A stretch of 64,000 nt of DNA, from contig JAQVBE010000006.1 of the NCBI GenBank assembly GCA_028690445.1, positions 62,001 to 126,000 on the forward strand, given 5' to 3'. The DNA comes from Aliarcobacter sp. (GTDB lineage: Bacteria; Campylobacterota; Campylobacteria; Campylobacterales; Arcobacteraceae). A program made the translations under genes and the position numbers. The notes beneath the pieces are model-generated. The model had not been told where the DNA came from. It made no database searches and saw only the letters and a list, made by a program, of their open reading frames with translations. Below, one piece after another: positions 1 through 9,808 of this stretch (position 1 is the stretch's first letter; every line of letters starts with the position of its first letter).

Positions 1-1050
1 ACAGATTTTGATATAAAAAATAGACATATTTATGTGGAAAATGCAAGAGGTTGTCCTTTTGAATGTGAGTTTTGTTTATCTTCTATTGAGACAAAAATGC
101 GATATTTAGATGTTGATATTTTCTTAAATGAAATAGATAAACTTTGGAATAGAGGTGCTAGAAGTTTCAAGTTTATAGATAGAACTTTTAATATAAAAAT
201 ATCTTACGCAAAAGCAATCTTAGATTATTTCTTAGCAAAACAAGAAGATTATTTCTTACATTTTGAAGTAATTCCTGATAATTTTCCAGAAGAACTAAGA
301 GGTTTAATAAAACAGTTTAAACCAGGATGTTTACAGCTTGAAGTTGGTATTCAAACTTTAAATTTAGATGTGGCAAAGCAGATTCATAGAAATCTAAAAA
401 TTGATAAAATCAAAGATAATCTAAAATTTTTATCACAAGAAACAAATGCTCATATGCATATAGACTTAATTATAGGACTTCCAAGTGAAGATATAGAAAG
501 TTTTGGAAGAAATTTAAATCAACTTTATACTTTATCAACGGGTGAAATTCAAGTAGGAATTTTGAAAAAATTATCAGGGACAACACTTGATAGACATGAC
601 AAAGTTTATGGAATGGTTTATAATGATTCTCCACCTTATGATATTTTACAAAATGATTTGATTAGTTTTTCACTTATGCAAGAGATGAAAAGATTTGCTA
701 GATTTTGGGATATTATTTATAACAGTGGAAATTTTCAAAAAACAACGGCACTTCTTTTTTCAGATGGAAAAGTTTATGAAAACTTTTTTGATTTAAGCAA
801 ATGGTTATATAAAAGAAGCGAATCAACATATAAAATTTCACTTGATAGAATGGCTGAATTTTTATATGAATTTATGTCAGCGAAACATGAAAAAGAGTTA
901 ATCGCAAATACAATTTTGGAAGATGTTATGAAAGTAGGTGGAAGAAATATACCACCTTTTTTGAAGAAAATAATTCCTCAAAATTATGACTTTACACAAA
1001 AAGATGTTTCAAAAGCAAATAAAAGACAACAACTAAGAAATAATGAGTAA
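1..1050 (+). CDS. Radical SAM protein (B12-binding/DUF4080-like), 5' truncated by window edge
   Basis: Frame is open from base 1 (TDFDIKNRHIYVENARGCPFECEFC); CxxxCxxC-type radical SAM motif CPFECEFC. Confidence 0.85.
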   Translation, partial: TDFDIKNRHIYVENARGCPFECEFCLSSIETKMRYLDVDIFLNEIDKLWNRGARSFKFIDRTFNIKISYAKAILDYFLAKQEDYFLHFEVIPDNFPEELRGLIKQFKPGCLQLEVGIQTLNLDVAKQIHRNLKIDKIKDNLKFLSQETNAHMHIDLIIGLPSEDIESFGRNLNQLYTLSTGEIQVGILKKLSGTTLDRHDKVYGMVYNDSPPYDILQNDLISFSLMQEMKRFARFWDIIYNSGNFQKTTALLFSDGKVYENFFDLSKWLYKRSESTYKISLDRMAEFLYEFMSAKHEKELIANTILEDVMKVGGRNIPPFLKKIIPQNYDFTQKDVSKANKRQQLRNNE

Positions 1051-1199
1051 AAAATTCATTAGGAGTTGCTTATAATATGTAAAAACTGCAAAAGAGAAAC
1101 TTGATACAAAGTTTTTGACTTTTTTTAGTTAAGATAATCTTATGAATTACAACAAGACTATCTTTACTTTACTCATACTTTATATCCTAGTAGATATTA

Positions 1200-2312
1200 T
1201 TAAGAGTTACTTCTTTTAAATAATTTTGAAAAAACTGGAACTACTACTGGAATAATTTTAGCACTTATAAATCCTACAATCATTCCAACAATTATTTCAC
1301 TCAAAAATCCACCCATTGGAATAGATTTTATAATATCAAAAGAGTGTAACATATGTGTTTCATGTACTATTATTCCACCACCAACGGCTAACATAGCAAC
1401 TGTTCCTACCACACTAATTGTTTTTATGATATAAGGCATTGAATTTACAAATCCATTTCCAATTGTTTGTAAAACTAAACTTCTTTTTTCTTGTAAATAA
1501 AAACCTATATCATCAAGTTTGATGATTAAAGCTACAATTCCATATACAAAAACTGTTGTTAAAATACCTACTAAAACTAAAACGGAAACTTTTGTTAAAA
1601 AATTTGTATCTGCTATCAAACTAAGCGTAATTACAATAATTTCAAAAGATAAAATAAAATCTGTTTTAATCGCACCTTTTACTTTTTCATCTTCTAATTT
1701 TTCAGTTGATAACTCTTTTATAGTTTCTTTTTCATTTGCTACTTTGTGATGAGTTCCAACCTTTTCTAAAATACTTTCAACTCCCTCATAAGCTAAATAA
1801 ATTCCCCCTAAAATCAAAATAGGAGAGATTAACCAAGGAACGATATAACTCATTAATAAAACAGCTGGGATAATGATAAATTTATTTTTAAAACTTCCAA
1901 TAGCAATTTTATAAACTATTGGAAGTTCTCTTAACGCAGCTTTTCTTTTTGCTTCTAAGATGGCTGTTTGTCTGATTTGCTCTAATTCATCTAGAATCTT
2001 TTGTTGAGATTTTTCATCTAGTTTTTCAATATTATGTTTAAATTCATCAACAGTTTTTGCTTTTTTTAATTCATTTTTTAAAATATCAGATGTTGTATCA
2101 TTCGTAAAATTTGCAATTGCAGCTAAATCATCAACCACAAGACCTGATGATTTTATACTTGCTAGTTTTGTATAAGTTGCAATATCATCAAAAAGTAATC
2201 CAACATCATCAATAGAAGTTACTAAACTTTTAGTAGCAGTTGCTATAGTTTTTCCAGATAGAGAACTAATATCATCTGCTAAAACGGATAAGTATCCTAA
2301 AAATCCTGCCAT
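1200..2312 (-). CDS. DUF808/YedI-like multi-pass inner membrane protein
   Basis: N-terminus MAGFLGYLSVLADDISSLSGKTIATATKSLVTSIDDVG is characteristic; several TM segments. Confidence 0.85.
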   Translation of the reverse strand: MAGFLGYLSVLADDISSLSGKTIATATKSLVTSIDDVGLLFDDIATYTKLASIKSSGLVVDDLAAIANFTNDTTSDILKNELKKAKTVDEFKHNIEKLDEKSQQKILDELEQIRQTAILEAKRKAALRELPIVYKIAIGSFKNKFIIIPAVLLMSYIVPWLISPILILGGIYLAYEGVESILEKVGTHHKVANEKETIKELSTEKLEDEKVKGAIKTDFILSFEIIVITLSLIADTNFLTKVSVLVLVGILTTVFVYGIVALIIKLDDIGFYLQEKRSLVLQTIGNGFVNSMPYIIKTISVVGTVAMLAVGGGIIVHETHMLHSFDIIKSIPMGGFLSEIIVGMIVGFISAKIIPVVVPVFSKLFKRSNS

Positions 2313-2366
2313 TTATATTCCTAATTTTTTTGTAGTTATTTTATCATAAATAAAAATTAAGCCAAT

Positions 2367-3209
2367 TTAGTTTAGTTTATAATCTGATAATCTAACAAAT
2401 CTAAAACCCTCTTTTTTTAGCTCTTTTATAGCTTCAATTGTTCCAATTGCTGTTTGAGATTCAGGGTGATTCATATGAATTATTGCTATTTCACCTTTTT
2501 TTGCTTTTAAGAAAGCTTCTTTTACTTTTTTAGTAGAATAAGTGGCTCCAGCATCTCCTAAAATAGAAAATCCAACTACTTGATGATTTAGTTTATTTGC
2601 AACACGAACTGCTACTTCATCATAATAAGCAGTTCCTGAACGGAAATATTTTGGTCTTTTGTGAGTTATTGATTCTATTTTTCTTGCATTTAATTCTATT
2701 TCATCAACCAATTCTTCAACACTATTTGTTCCAGTTAATCCATAAATTGATTTTCCATTTACAGAAGCTGGTTTGTGTTCTAATCCATGATTTGCTATTT
2801 CAAATAAAGGATTTAAAGATAATTTTTTTAAAGTAGAAAGATTTTTGTTTATCCATCTAGCATTTATAAATAAAGTTGCAGGAATATTTTCTTGTTCTAA
2901 AAAATTAATCAATTTTTCATCATAACCCATTCCTAGAGGACTTCCACAAGCATCCATTGTAAGTGCTATTACTTTTTCATTTGTAAAAAGTTTAGTTTTT
3001 ATACCTTTTACATTCTCACCCCACTGTTTTGGAGTTTGATTTTGAAATTCAACAGCAATATTTTTTCTAAATATTTCATACTCTTTTTTAGAACTACTTG
3101 GTTGCTCACTAAAATAATTGTCACTTGCAGTTTTTGCACAAGCACTAAAGCCAAGAGCAAATAATAAAGAAAAGATAATTGATTTTTTCATAGATTTTCC
3201 TAATAACAA
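2367..3209 (-). CDS. Polysaccharide deacetylase family protein (secreted/lipoprotein)
   Basis: LTMDACGSP..., FEIANHGLEHKP, IIHMNHPE motifs typical of NodB-fold deacetylases; signal peptide. Confidence 0.8.
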   Translation of the reverse strand: MLLGKSMKKSIIFSLLFALGFSACAKTASDNYFSEQPSSSKKEYEIFRKNIAVEFQNQTPKQWGENVKGIKTKLFTNEKVIALTMDACGSPLGMGYDEKLINFLEQENIPATLFINARWINKNLSTLKKLSLNPLFEIANHGLEHKPASVNGKSIYGLTGTNSVEELVDEIELNARKIESITHKRPKYFRSGTAYYDEVAVRVANKLNHQVVGFSILGDAGATYSTKKVKEAFLKAKKGEIAIIHMNHPESQTAIGTIEAIKELKKEGFRFVRLSDYKLN

Positions 3210-3260
3210 AATAGATATAATAAATAATACTATATGAAAATTTAATAAAGAAGTTGATTA

Positions 3261-4517
3261 ATGCAAGAAGAAAATAGAGTTTTTGATGTAATTGTAATTG
3301 GTGGTGGACCTGCTGGAATAATGGCAAGTATTAGTGCTGCAAAAGAGAATAAAAGTGTATTATTACTTGAAAAGCTTTCAAAAATAGCAGCCAAACTAAA
3401 AGCCACTGGTGGAGGAAAATGTAATCTTACAAATACTTTATCAAGTGAAGAATTCATGGCAAAATTTGGTAAAAATGGCAGATTTATGAGCCATGCTTTA
3501 GAAGCTTTTAATGCAAATGATTTAAGGAATTTTTTCGCAAGCATTGGAGTTGAAACAATTGCAAGAGATGGGTTTAGAGTATTTCCACTTGAACATAGTT
3601 CATCTATTATTTTAGAGGCTTTGGACAAAGAACTAAATAGATTAAATGTAAAAGTTGATTGTTCTGTTGATATTCAAAGCATACAAAAAAAAGATGATAT
3701 TTTTATCATAACAAGCCAATCAAATATCTATAAAACAAAAAATATTATTCTAGCAACGGGAGGTTTAGGTTATCCAACTCTTGGAGCAACGGGTGATGGA
3801 TATATTTTTGCAAAAGAGTTTGGACATGAAATCACATCTTTACATCCAGCTATGATGCCACTTTTTACAAAAGAGAAAAATTTTGCCTCATGTAAAGCTG
3901 ATACAATCGCAAAAGCTATTTTAAAAGTTGATTTACCAAAATACAAAAAACTAAAACTAACGGGTGATTTGATTTTCACAAATAATGGAATCCGTGGACC
4001 TGTGGTTTTAGATTTTGCCAGAGAACTTACTCCAATTTTAGCCAAATATAATGAAGTTCCTTTGCTTATTAGTTTTTTAAAAGGCAAAAATGAAGAAGAA
4101 ATTTATACACATATCAAAAAAGAGATTGAAAAAAATCCAACAGCCACAGTTTTAGAAAACCTAACTACTCTTTTGGCTTCAAGTGTTGCCCAAGAAATTT
4201 GTAATATTTGCCAAATAAATCCAGATGAAAAGTTCAAAAATATAGATGGAATTAAAAGAGAAAAACTAATAAAAACCCTAGCATGGACGCCACTTACAGT
4301 TATCGGTCATGAGGGATTTAAAAATGCCATGATTACAAGAGGTGGGGTTGAACTTAAAGAAATTGAGTCAAAAACTATGGAAAGTAAACTCATATCAGGC
4401 TTATACTTTTGTGGTGAAGTGGTAAACATAGATGGACCATGCGGTGGATATAATCTTCAATGGTCTTTTTCTAGTGGATTTTTGGCGGGGAAAATAGCTT
4501 CAAAAGAAGCTATTTAA
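3261..4517 (+). CDS. NAD(P)/FAD-dependent oxidoreductase, HI0933/BaiN family
   Basis: [18 protein letters not shown] dinucleotide-binding motif; GGGKCNLTN and [13 protein letters not shown] motifs. Confidence 0.9.
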   Translation: MQEENRVFDVIVIGGGPAGIMASISAAKENKSVLLLEKLSKIAAKLKATGGGKCNLTNTLSSEEFMAKFGKNGRFMSHALEAFNANDLRNFFASIGVETIARDGFRVFPLEHSSSIILEALDKELNRLNVKVDCSVDIQSIQKKDDIFIITSQSNIYKTKNIILATGGLGYPTLGATGDGYIFAKEFGHEITSLHPAMMPLFTKEKNFASCKADTIAKAILKVDLPKYKKLKLTGDLIFTNNGIRGPVVLDFARELTPILAKYNEVPLLISFLKGKNEEEIYTHIKKEIEKNPTATVLENLTTLLASSVAQEICNICQINPDEKFKNIDGIKREKLIKTLAWTPLTVIGHEGFKNAMITRGGVELKEIESKTMESKLISGLYFCGEVVNIDGPCGGYNLQWSFSSGFLAGKIASKEAI

Positions 4518-4519
4518 AA
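4491..4519. terminator. Hairpin at the convergent gene ends
   Basis: aaatagcttc-aaaa-gaagctattt stem-loop overlapping both stop codons. Confidence 0.5.
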
Positions 4520-6487
4520 ACTTGCCCATTCATCGTCATCTTTAGTATTTGATAAAACTACTTTTGTATCACGTTTTATATTTGAAGTTTTAGTAGGTGT
4601 ATGTGGTTTTGTTGCCGTTTGAGTTTTATTTGAAGTTGATTTATTCTCTAAAACTTTTGCAGTAACTTCATTTTTACCAATAAACTCTTTTGCATTTGCA
4701 TTTGAAACAACTAATTTAGCTATTGTATCTGTTTGAATAGCAACCTCATAAGTTTGTGTAGCAATAATTGCATTTTGTTGAGTTTGTTGATCTAAAGAGC
4801 TAATAGCATCATTTATTTGCTCAATTCCAGCAAGTTGCTCTTTACTTGAACCTTCAACATTTTTTATAAGTTCAATTGTTTGTGAAATATTATCATTTAG
4901 CATTTTATAACCACTAATCATATCTTCTGATATTTTTTTACCTTGGTCAGCTTTTTTTGTTGCAGTTTCAACAAGAATTTTTATCTCTTTAGCCGCATCT
5001 GCACTTCTTGAAGCTAGATTTCGTACCTCTGCTGCAACTACTGCAAATCCTTTTCCAGCTTCACCAGCAGTTGCTGCTTCTACGGCGGCATTTAATGAAA
5101 GAATATTTGTTTGGAAAGCAATTTGGTCAATTACAGTTATTGCTTCGTTTATCGCATTTACTTCTTTATCTATTTCATTCATGGCATCTGTTGTTTGGTT
5201 TGCTAGTTTTTCACCTTTTGAAGCTGAATCAGTTACACTTGAAGCTAATTGAGACATTTTTACAATATTATTTGTATTGTTTGAAATATTACTTGAAATC
5301 TCTTCCACTGCAGCAGCTGTTTCTTCTAAAGCAGCCGCAGCTTCATTTGAGTTTCTATTTAAAGTATCAACATTTTTAAGTAAAATTACACTACTTGAAT
5401 CAAGAGTTAAACCATTTGATTTATTTTCAACAAGCATATCATTTATAATATCAGCAAGATTATTTAATCCAACAGTTACTCCACTATTACAACCTGTTAT
5501 TCTATAAGTAAAATCAAGATTTGCATATTTTTCTAAAGCTAGACTTATATCATTTATATTTGTACAAACTCTTGATTGTAAGCTTGTTAACATATCATTA
5601 ATGTGGTGTCTTAGTTCTTCTAAACTTTGAGTTTGAGTTTTATTGTCTAATCTTTTATTTAAAAAACCATCTTTGATTGTTAAAATAATTTGCTTTATTT
5701 CTTCTAAAAATAAGTTATCTGAATCTATCGAATTTTTTGTTTTAATGATATTTTGATTTACAATTTTTGCCATAGCTCCAAATTCATCATGATTAACATC
5801 ATCAAGCATTTCTACATTAGTAGATTCTTTGTTTACATAACCAAAGAAACTTAATAATCCTTTTTGGAAATTATTTATAGTTGTTATTAGTTGATTTGAT
5901 AAAAGAAGTGAGAAGCCAACAAAGAAGATTATTGAAATAATTGCAATTGCAATCAAAACAATATCCAGTGTATTTATAGCATCTTTTTTAGCTTCGGTTG
6001 CATTTATATTTATCTGTTTTAGTTGTTTTTCAAGGTTTAGCCCAATCTCAGAGATTTGTTTTATTACAGTCAATATTTCAGGGGTCTCTTTTTCTATTCC
6101 ACTTTTATAATCAGGTATTCTTTTTTGTGATAATTCATCAAAGTTTTTCATGTAGTTTTTTGATTCATTTACGATTGAATCACATAAATCTCTATTCTCT
6201 TGTATTCCTAATTTAGATTTTAATTCTAAAACATAATTAGTTAAAAGTTCAAAATCATCTTTTACTATTTTTGCTTTTGCTTCATCAGGGCTTCTTAAAA
6301 ATTGATAAACGGATATTCTTCCTTTTAATACTTGTTGAATAAATAAATCAGTTTGATTAGCTGCATTTGTTCGTTGTTCTGTAATCCGATTGAAGTAAGT
6401 AAATATCAAAGCTGATATTATTACGATTCCTATAAACGCCGTTGGTAAAAGCATAAGCTTTATTTTTGTAGAAATATTTTTTAACAA
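4514..6487 (-). CDS. Methyl-accepting chemotaxis protein with C-terminal EWASF pentapeptide
   Basis: Two TM segments, signalling hairpin ([40 protein letters not shown]), C-terminal DDEWASF. Confidence 0.95.
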   Translation of the reverse strand: MLKNISTKIKLMLLPTAFIGIVIISALIFTYFNRITEQRTNAANQTDLFIQQVLKGRISVYQFLRSPDEAKAKIVKDDFELLTNYVLELKSKLGIQENRDLCDSIVNESKNYMKNFDELSQKRIPDYKSGIEKETPEILTVIKQISEIGLNLEKQLKQININATEAKKDAINTLDIVLIAIAIISIIFFVGFSLLLSNQLITTINNFQKGLLSFFGYVNKESTNVEMLDDVNHDEFGAMAKIVNQNIIKTKNSIDSDNLFLEEIKQIILTIKDGFLNKRLDNKTQTQSLEELRHHINDMLTSLQSRVCTNINDISLALEKYANLDFTYRITGCNSGVTVGLNNLADIINDMLVENKSNGLTLDSSSVILLKNVDTLNRNSNEAAAALEETAAAVEEISSNISNNTNNIVKMSQLASSVTDSASKGEKLANQTTDAMNEIDKEVNAINEAITVIDQIAFQTNILSLNAAVEAATAGEAGKGFAVVAAEVRNLASRSADAAKEIKILVETATKKADQGKKISEDMISGYKMLNDNISQTIELIKNVEGSSKEQLAGIEQINDAISSLDQQTQQNAIIATQTYEVAIQTDTIAKLVVSNANAKEFIGKNEVTAKVLENKSTSNKTQTATKPHTPTKTSNIKRDTKVVLSNTKDDDEWASF

Positions 6488-6648
6488 GTTTAATCCTTTT
6501 TTAAGAAATGATAATGAATACTACAAATTTTAAGCAAAATTTTAGCTTAAATTAAATAATTTAATACCTGATAAAATTAATTGTAATTCAAGCAAAAAAA
6601 TTAGTATTTTAGTTCTAAAATTACATAAGAAATATATAAATTTATACT

Positions 6649-6673
6649 ATTATAAAAGCATACTCATTATAAT
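6649..6673. promoter_or_regulatory. Candidate NikR-type operator upstream of the nickel importer
   Basis: ATTATAA-N11-TTATAAT perfect 7-11-7 dyad ending 24 nt before the ATG. Confidence 0.4.
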
Positions 6674-6697
6674 TAATAAAAAATTTCAGGACAAAAA

Positions 6698-7420
6698 ATG
6701 AAAAAAATAATATTTTTAATTCTTACTACACTTTACGCAAATGCGCACTTTCTGACATTTATGGCAAACACAGATAATATATTTAATCAAAAACAAACAA
6801 AGGTAAATTTTGACATATCTTTTATTCATCCCTTTGAACAAACAGGTATGGTTATGGAAAAGCCAGAAGTTTTTGTAAATTCTAAAAATAATAAATTAAA
6901 CCTGACACAAACTACAAAATTTAACCAAAAAGCTTGGAATAGTTCTTATGAAATCAAAATTCCTGGAGTTTATAAGTTTTTTGTACAACCACAGCCATAT
7001 TTTGAACCCTCAGAAGAAAAATTCATTTTTCATGTTCCAAAATTAATTATTAGTTCTTTTGGATTAGAAGATGGTTGGGATGAACCAATTGGTTTAAAAT
7101 ATGAAATTATTCCACTTATTAAGCCTTTTGGTTTATATGCAGGAAACTTATTTCAAGGAAAAGTTTTACATGATGGAAAACCAGCAGCTAACATAGAAGT
7201 TGAAGTTGAGCTTTATAATGAATTTGGTTTAAAAGCACCAACAGATTCTCATATAACACAAGTTGTAAAAACAGATGATAATGGAGTTTTTTCTTTTGTA
7301 ATGAATCACAAAGGTTGGTGGGGATTTGCAGCTTTGATAGAAGAGGGTGAATTAAAATATACAGATGGAAAAAATTATCCAGTTGAAAATGGAGCTTTAA
7401 TTTGGGTAAAGGCTTACTAG
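6698..7420 (+). CDS. nikK: DUF4198-type periplasmic component of nickel ECF transporter (NikK-like)
   Basis: Signal peptide, DUF4198-like features, first gene of an operon with CbiM/CbiQ/CbiO homologues. Confidence 0.8.
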   Translation: MKKIIFLILTTLYANAHFLTFMANTDNIFNQKQTKVNFDISFIHPFEQTGMVMEKPEVFVNSKNNKLNLTQTTKFNQKAWNSSYEIKIPGVYKFFVQPQPYFEPSEEKFIFHVPKLIISSFGLEDGWDEPIGLKYEIIPLIKPFGLYAGNLFQGKVLHDGKPAANIEVEVELYNEFGLKAPTDSHITQVVKTDDNGVFSFVMNHKGWWGFAALIEEGELKYTDGKNYPVENGALIWVKAY

Positions 7421-7421
7421 A

Positions 7422-8030
7422 ATGCATATAGCAGATGGGGTTTTATCTCTTGAATCAACAGTTATTATATCAGCCATTAGTTTAATTGCTTTTTATAAAG
7501 CTATAAAAACTATAAAAGAGGATGAAATACCACTAACAGCTGTTGCAAGTGCTATGTTTTTTATAGCTTCATTTATTCATATTCCCTTTGGAGTTACCCA
7601 AATACATCTCATTCTTTTGGGAGTAATTGGAATATTTTTAGGACTTAGTAGTTTTATTTCTATTTTAATCGCTTTGATTTTACAAGCTTTACTTTTAGGT
7701 TATGGTGGAGTTGCTTCAATTGGAGTTAATCTTTTTGTTATGGCAACACCTGCCCTTATAATTTACCATATAAATAAAACTGGAATATTTTTAAGAATAA
7801 ATGAAAAAGTAAGATTTTTTTTAATAGGATTTTTAGGAGCATTTTTTGCCACACTATTTTTAGTACTTATTTTATACTTTTCAAAACCACAATACGAATG
7901 GGCTGCTTATAGTATTTTTGGAGTTAATATTATAACTATGATAATAGAAGGGTTTGTAAGTATGTTTTTACTTATGTTTATAAAAAAAATATATCCAAAG
8001 CTTTTAAGCGTAAAAAAGCAAAAGGATTGA
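7422..8030 (+). CDS. nikM: Energy-coupling factor transporter S component, CbiM/NikM family
   Basis: N-terminal MHIADGVLS (metal-binding N-terminus of CbiM/NikM). Confidence 0.92.
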   Translation: MHIADGVLSLESTVIISAISLIAFYKAIKTIKEDEIPLTAVASAMFFIASFIHIPFGVTQIHLILLGVIGIFLGLSSFISILIALILQALLLGYGGVASIGVNLFVMATPALIIYHINKTGIFLRINEKVRFFLIGFLGAFFATLFLVLILYFSKPQYEWAAYSIFGVNIITMIIEGFVSMFLLMFIKKIYPKLLSVKKQKD

Positions 8031-8031
8031 T

Positions 8032-8451
8032 TTGAAAAAAATATTTTTATTTTTACTAATAGTTAGTTCATTATTTGCCCATAAAATAAATCTTTTTGTA
8101 ACAAATGAAGAAAATGGTGTAAATATCTATTCTTATTTCGCAAGTGGTGATCCTTGTAAAAATTGTAAATTGATTATAAAAAATAGTGAAAATATTATTT
8201 TAGAAGATACTTTAGATGAAAAAGGAAAATATCTTTTCCCTTCAAAATATAAAGAAATAGAAATTACAATAGATGCTTCAAGTGGACATATTGTAAAACA
8301 GGATGTTGTAGTTGAAAATATAAAAAATGAATCATTACAAAATCATCTAAAAAAAGAAGAAGATGACCAATATATAAAAATCTTGATTTCATTATTTTTG
8401 ATTATAGGAATTTTTTATGCTCTAAAAAAGCTAAAAAGAAAAAAGCAATAA
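8032..8451 (+). CDS. nikL: NikL-like small component of nickel ECF transporter
   Basis: Secreted domain plus one C-terminal TM, TTG start, operon position between CbiM and CbiQ. Confidence 0.7.
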   Translation: MKKIFLFLLIVSSLFAHKINLFVTNEENGVNIYSYFASGDPCKNCKLIIKNSENIILEDTLDEKGKYLFPSKYKEIEITIDASSGHIVKQDVVVENIKNESLQNHLKKEEDDQYIKILISLFLIIGIFYALKKLKRKKQ

Positions 8452-8454
8452 TAG

Positions 8455-9096
8455 ATGAATAATGAAGCTATAAAACTAATTGTTTCAGTACTTTTTTCTT
8501 TTTTTGTAGCTTTTACTTCTTTAGAATATTTCTATATTTTACCAGTTTTATTGGTTTTGATTTATGAGAGAAAAGATTTAATAAAGATATTTAAAAAGCT
8601 ATTTTTATTAAATTTTTTTATTTTAACTTTGGTTTTATTTGTAGCTTTTCAAGACCATAAAATGGCGATTGAGCTATTTTTTAGAACAAATCTAATTTTG
8701 CTTTTTAATATTACAATCTTTTACAAATCAAAGGGTTATGATATTGTAAGAGGATTTAATACTTTAAAAGTTAGTCCAAAATTTATCTCTATTTTTTATT
8801 TTACGATTTGTTTGATTGAGTATTTACTAAAAGAGTTTAAAAATATCAAAACAAGTCTAAAATCACGAGGTTTCCAAGCTAAAACTTCTATGTTTGTTTA
8901 TCAAACATTTGGTAATATCTTTGCTATGATGTTTATAAAAGCCATAAAAAAATCTGAAGATATGAGGCTTAGTATGATTGCACGAGGTTTTAGTTCACAA
9001 ATATTTTTACTTGAAACAAATAAAATTTCTATAAAAGATATTTTAGTTCTGTTTTGTGTGGGAATTATTATTTTAATAAAGGTTATGTATATATGA
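8455..9096 (+). CDS. nikQ: Energy-coupling factor transporter T component, CbiQ/NikQ family
   Basis: Hydrophobic; LKSRGFQAKT and MIARGF repeats typical of CbiQ coupling motifs. Confidence 0.88.
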   Translation: MNNEAIKLIVSVLFSFFVAFTSLEYFYILPVLLVLIYERKDLIKIFKKLFLLNFFILTLVLFVAFQDHKMAIELFFRTNLILLFNITIFYKSKGYDIVRGFNTLKVSPKFISIFYFTICLIEYLLKEFKNIKTSLKSRGFQAKTSMFVYQTFGNIFAMMFIKAIKKSEDMRLSMIARGFSSQIFLLETNKISIKDILVLFCVGIIILIKVMYI

Positions 9097-9746
9097 GTTG
9101 TTCACTAAATCTAAGAGCCATTTCATACAAAAATGAAGATAAAGAGATTTTTAACGATATATCTTTGAATTTAGGACATGAAGAAAAAATAGCAATAATT
9201 GGCTCAAATGGAAGCGGTAAAAGCACACTTCTAAAAATCATCGCAGGACTTATAAATCCAAGTTCAGGTTATATAGAAGTTTTCCACGAAAAAATGAATA
9301 ACTTAAAAGATTTTTCAAAATATAGAAGTGATATAGGATATTTACCCCAAGATGTAACAAATCACTTTTTATGCCCAACTGTTATAGAAGATGTGATTTT
9401 TTCCCTTCGAGCAAAAGGAGTTTCAAAAAATGAAGCCTTAATTCAAGGTGAAGAAATTTTAAAAGAACTAAAAATAACCCACTTAAAGCATAGAGTAATT
9501 TTTGATTTAAGCGGAGGTGAACAAAAAATCGTAGCCCTTGCAGGACTTCTAGTCCTCAAACCAAAAATACTACTTTTAGATGAACCCACAAATGCCCTAG
9601 ATGAACAAAGCGAAAAACGAATAATAGAGATTTTAAACTCAATCAAAAAATCAATGATTATAGTATCTCACCATAGAAGTTTTATTGATAGTTTAGTAAA
9701 TAAAGTTTATAGATTGGATTGTGGGAGTTTTGGGGAGATGAGTTAG
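9093..9746 (+). CDS. nikO: Energy-coupling factor ATPase, CbiO/NikO family
   Basis: Walker A GSNGSGKST, LSGGEQ signature, Walker B LLLDEP; ATGA overlap with nikQ favours start at 9093 rather than 9054. Confidence 0.92.
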   Translation: MSCSLNLRAISYKNEDKEIFNDISLNLGHEEKIAIIGSNGSGKSTLLKIIAGLINPSSGYIEVFHEKMNNLKDFSKYRSDIGYLPQDVTNHFLCPTVIEDVIFSLRAKGVSKNEALIQGEEILKELKITHLKHRVIFDLSGGEQKIVALAGLLVLKPKILLLDEPTNALDEQSEKRIIEILNSIKKSMIIVSHHRSFIDSLVNKVYRLDCGSFGEMS

Positions 9747-9808
9747 TTGAATATGTTTTGAAAGCAATGCTTAGTTATAATAAATAACTATATAATCAAG
9801 GTTTACAA

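Noticed and set aside
2597-2836. ORF antisense to the polysaccharide deacetylase (also 1519-1749, 5008-5379, 5277-5507, 5998-6216)
   Set aside because: Low-complexity Leu/Phe/His-rich shadow translations fully inside well-supported genes on the other strand
3145-3628. Minus-strand ORFs 3145-3327 and 3242-3628
   Set aside because: Overlap the start of the well-supported oxidoreductase and show no domain-like sequence
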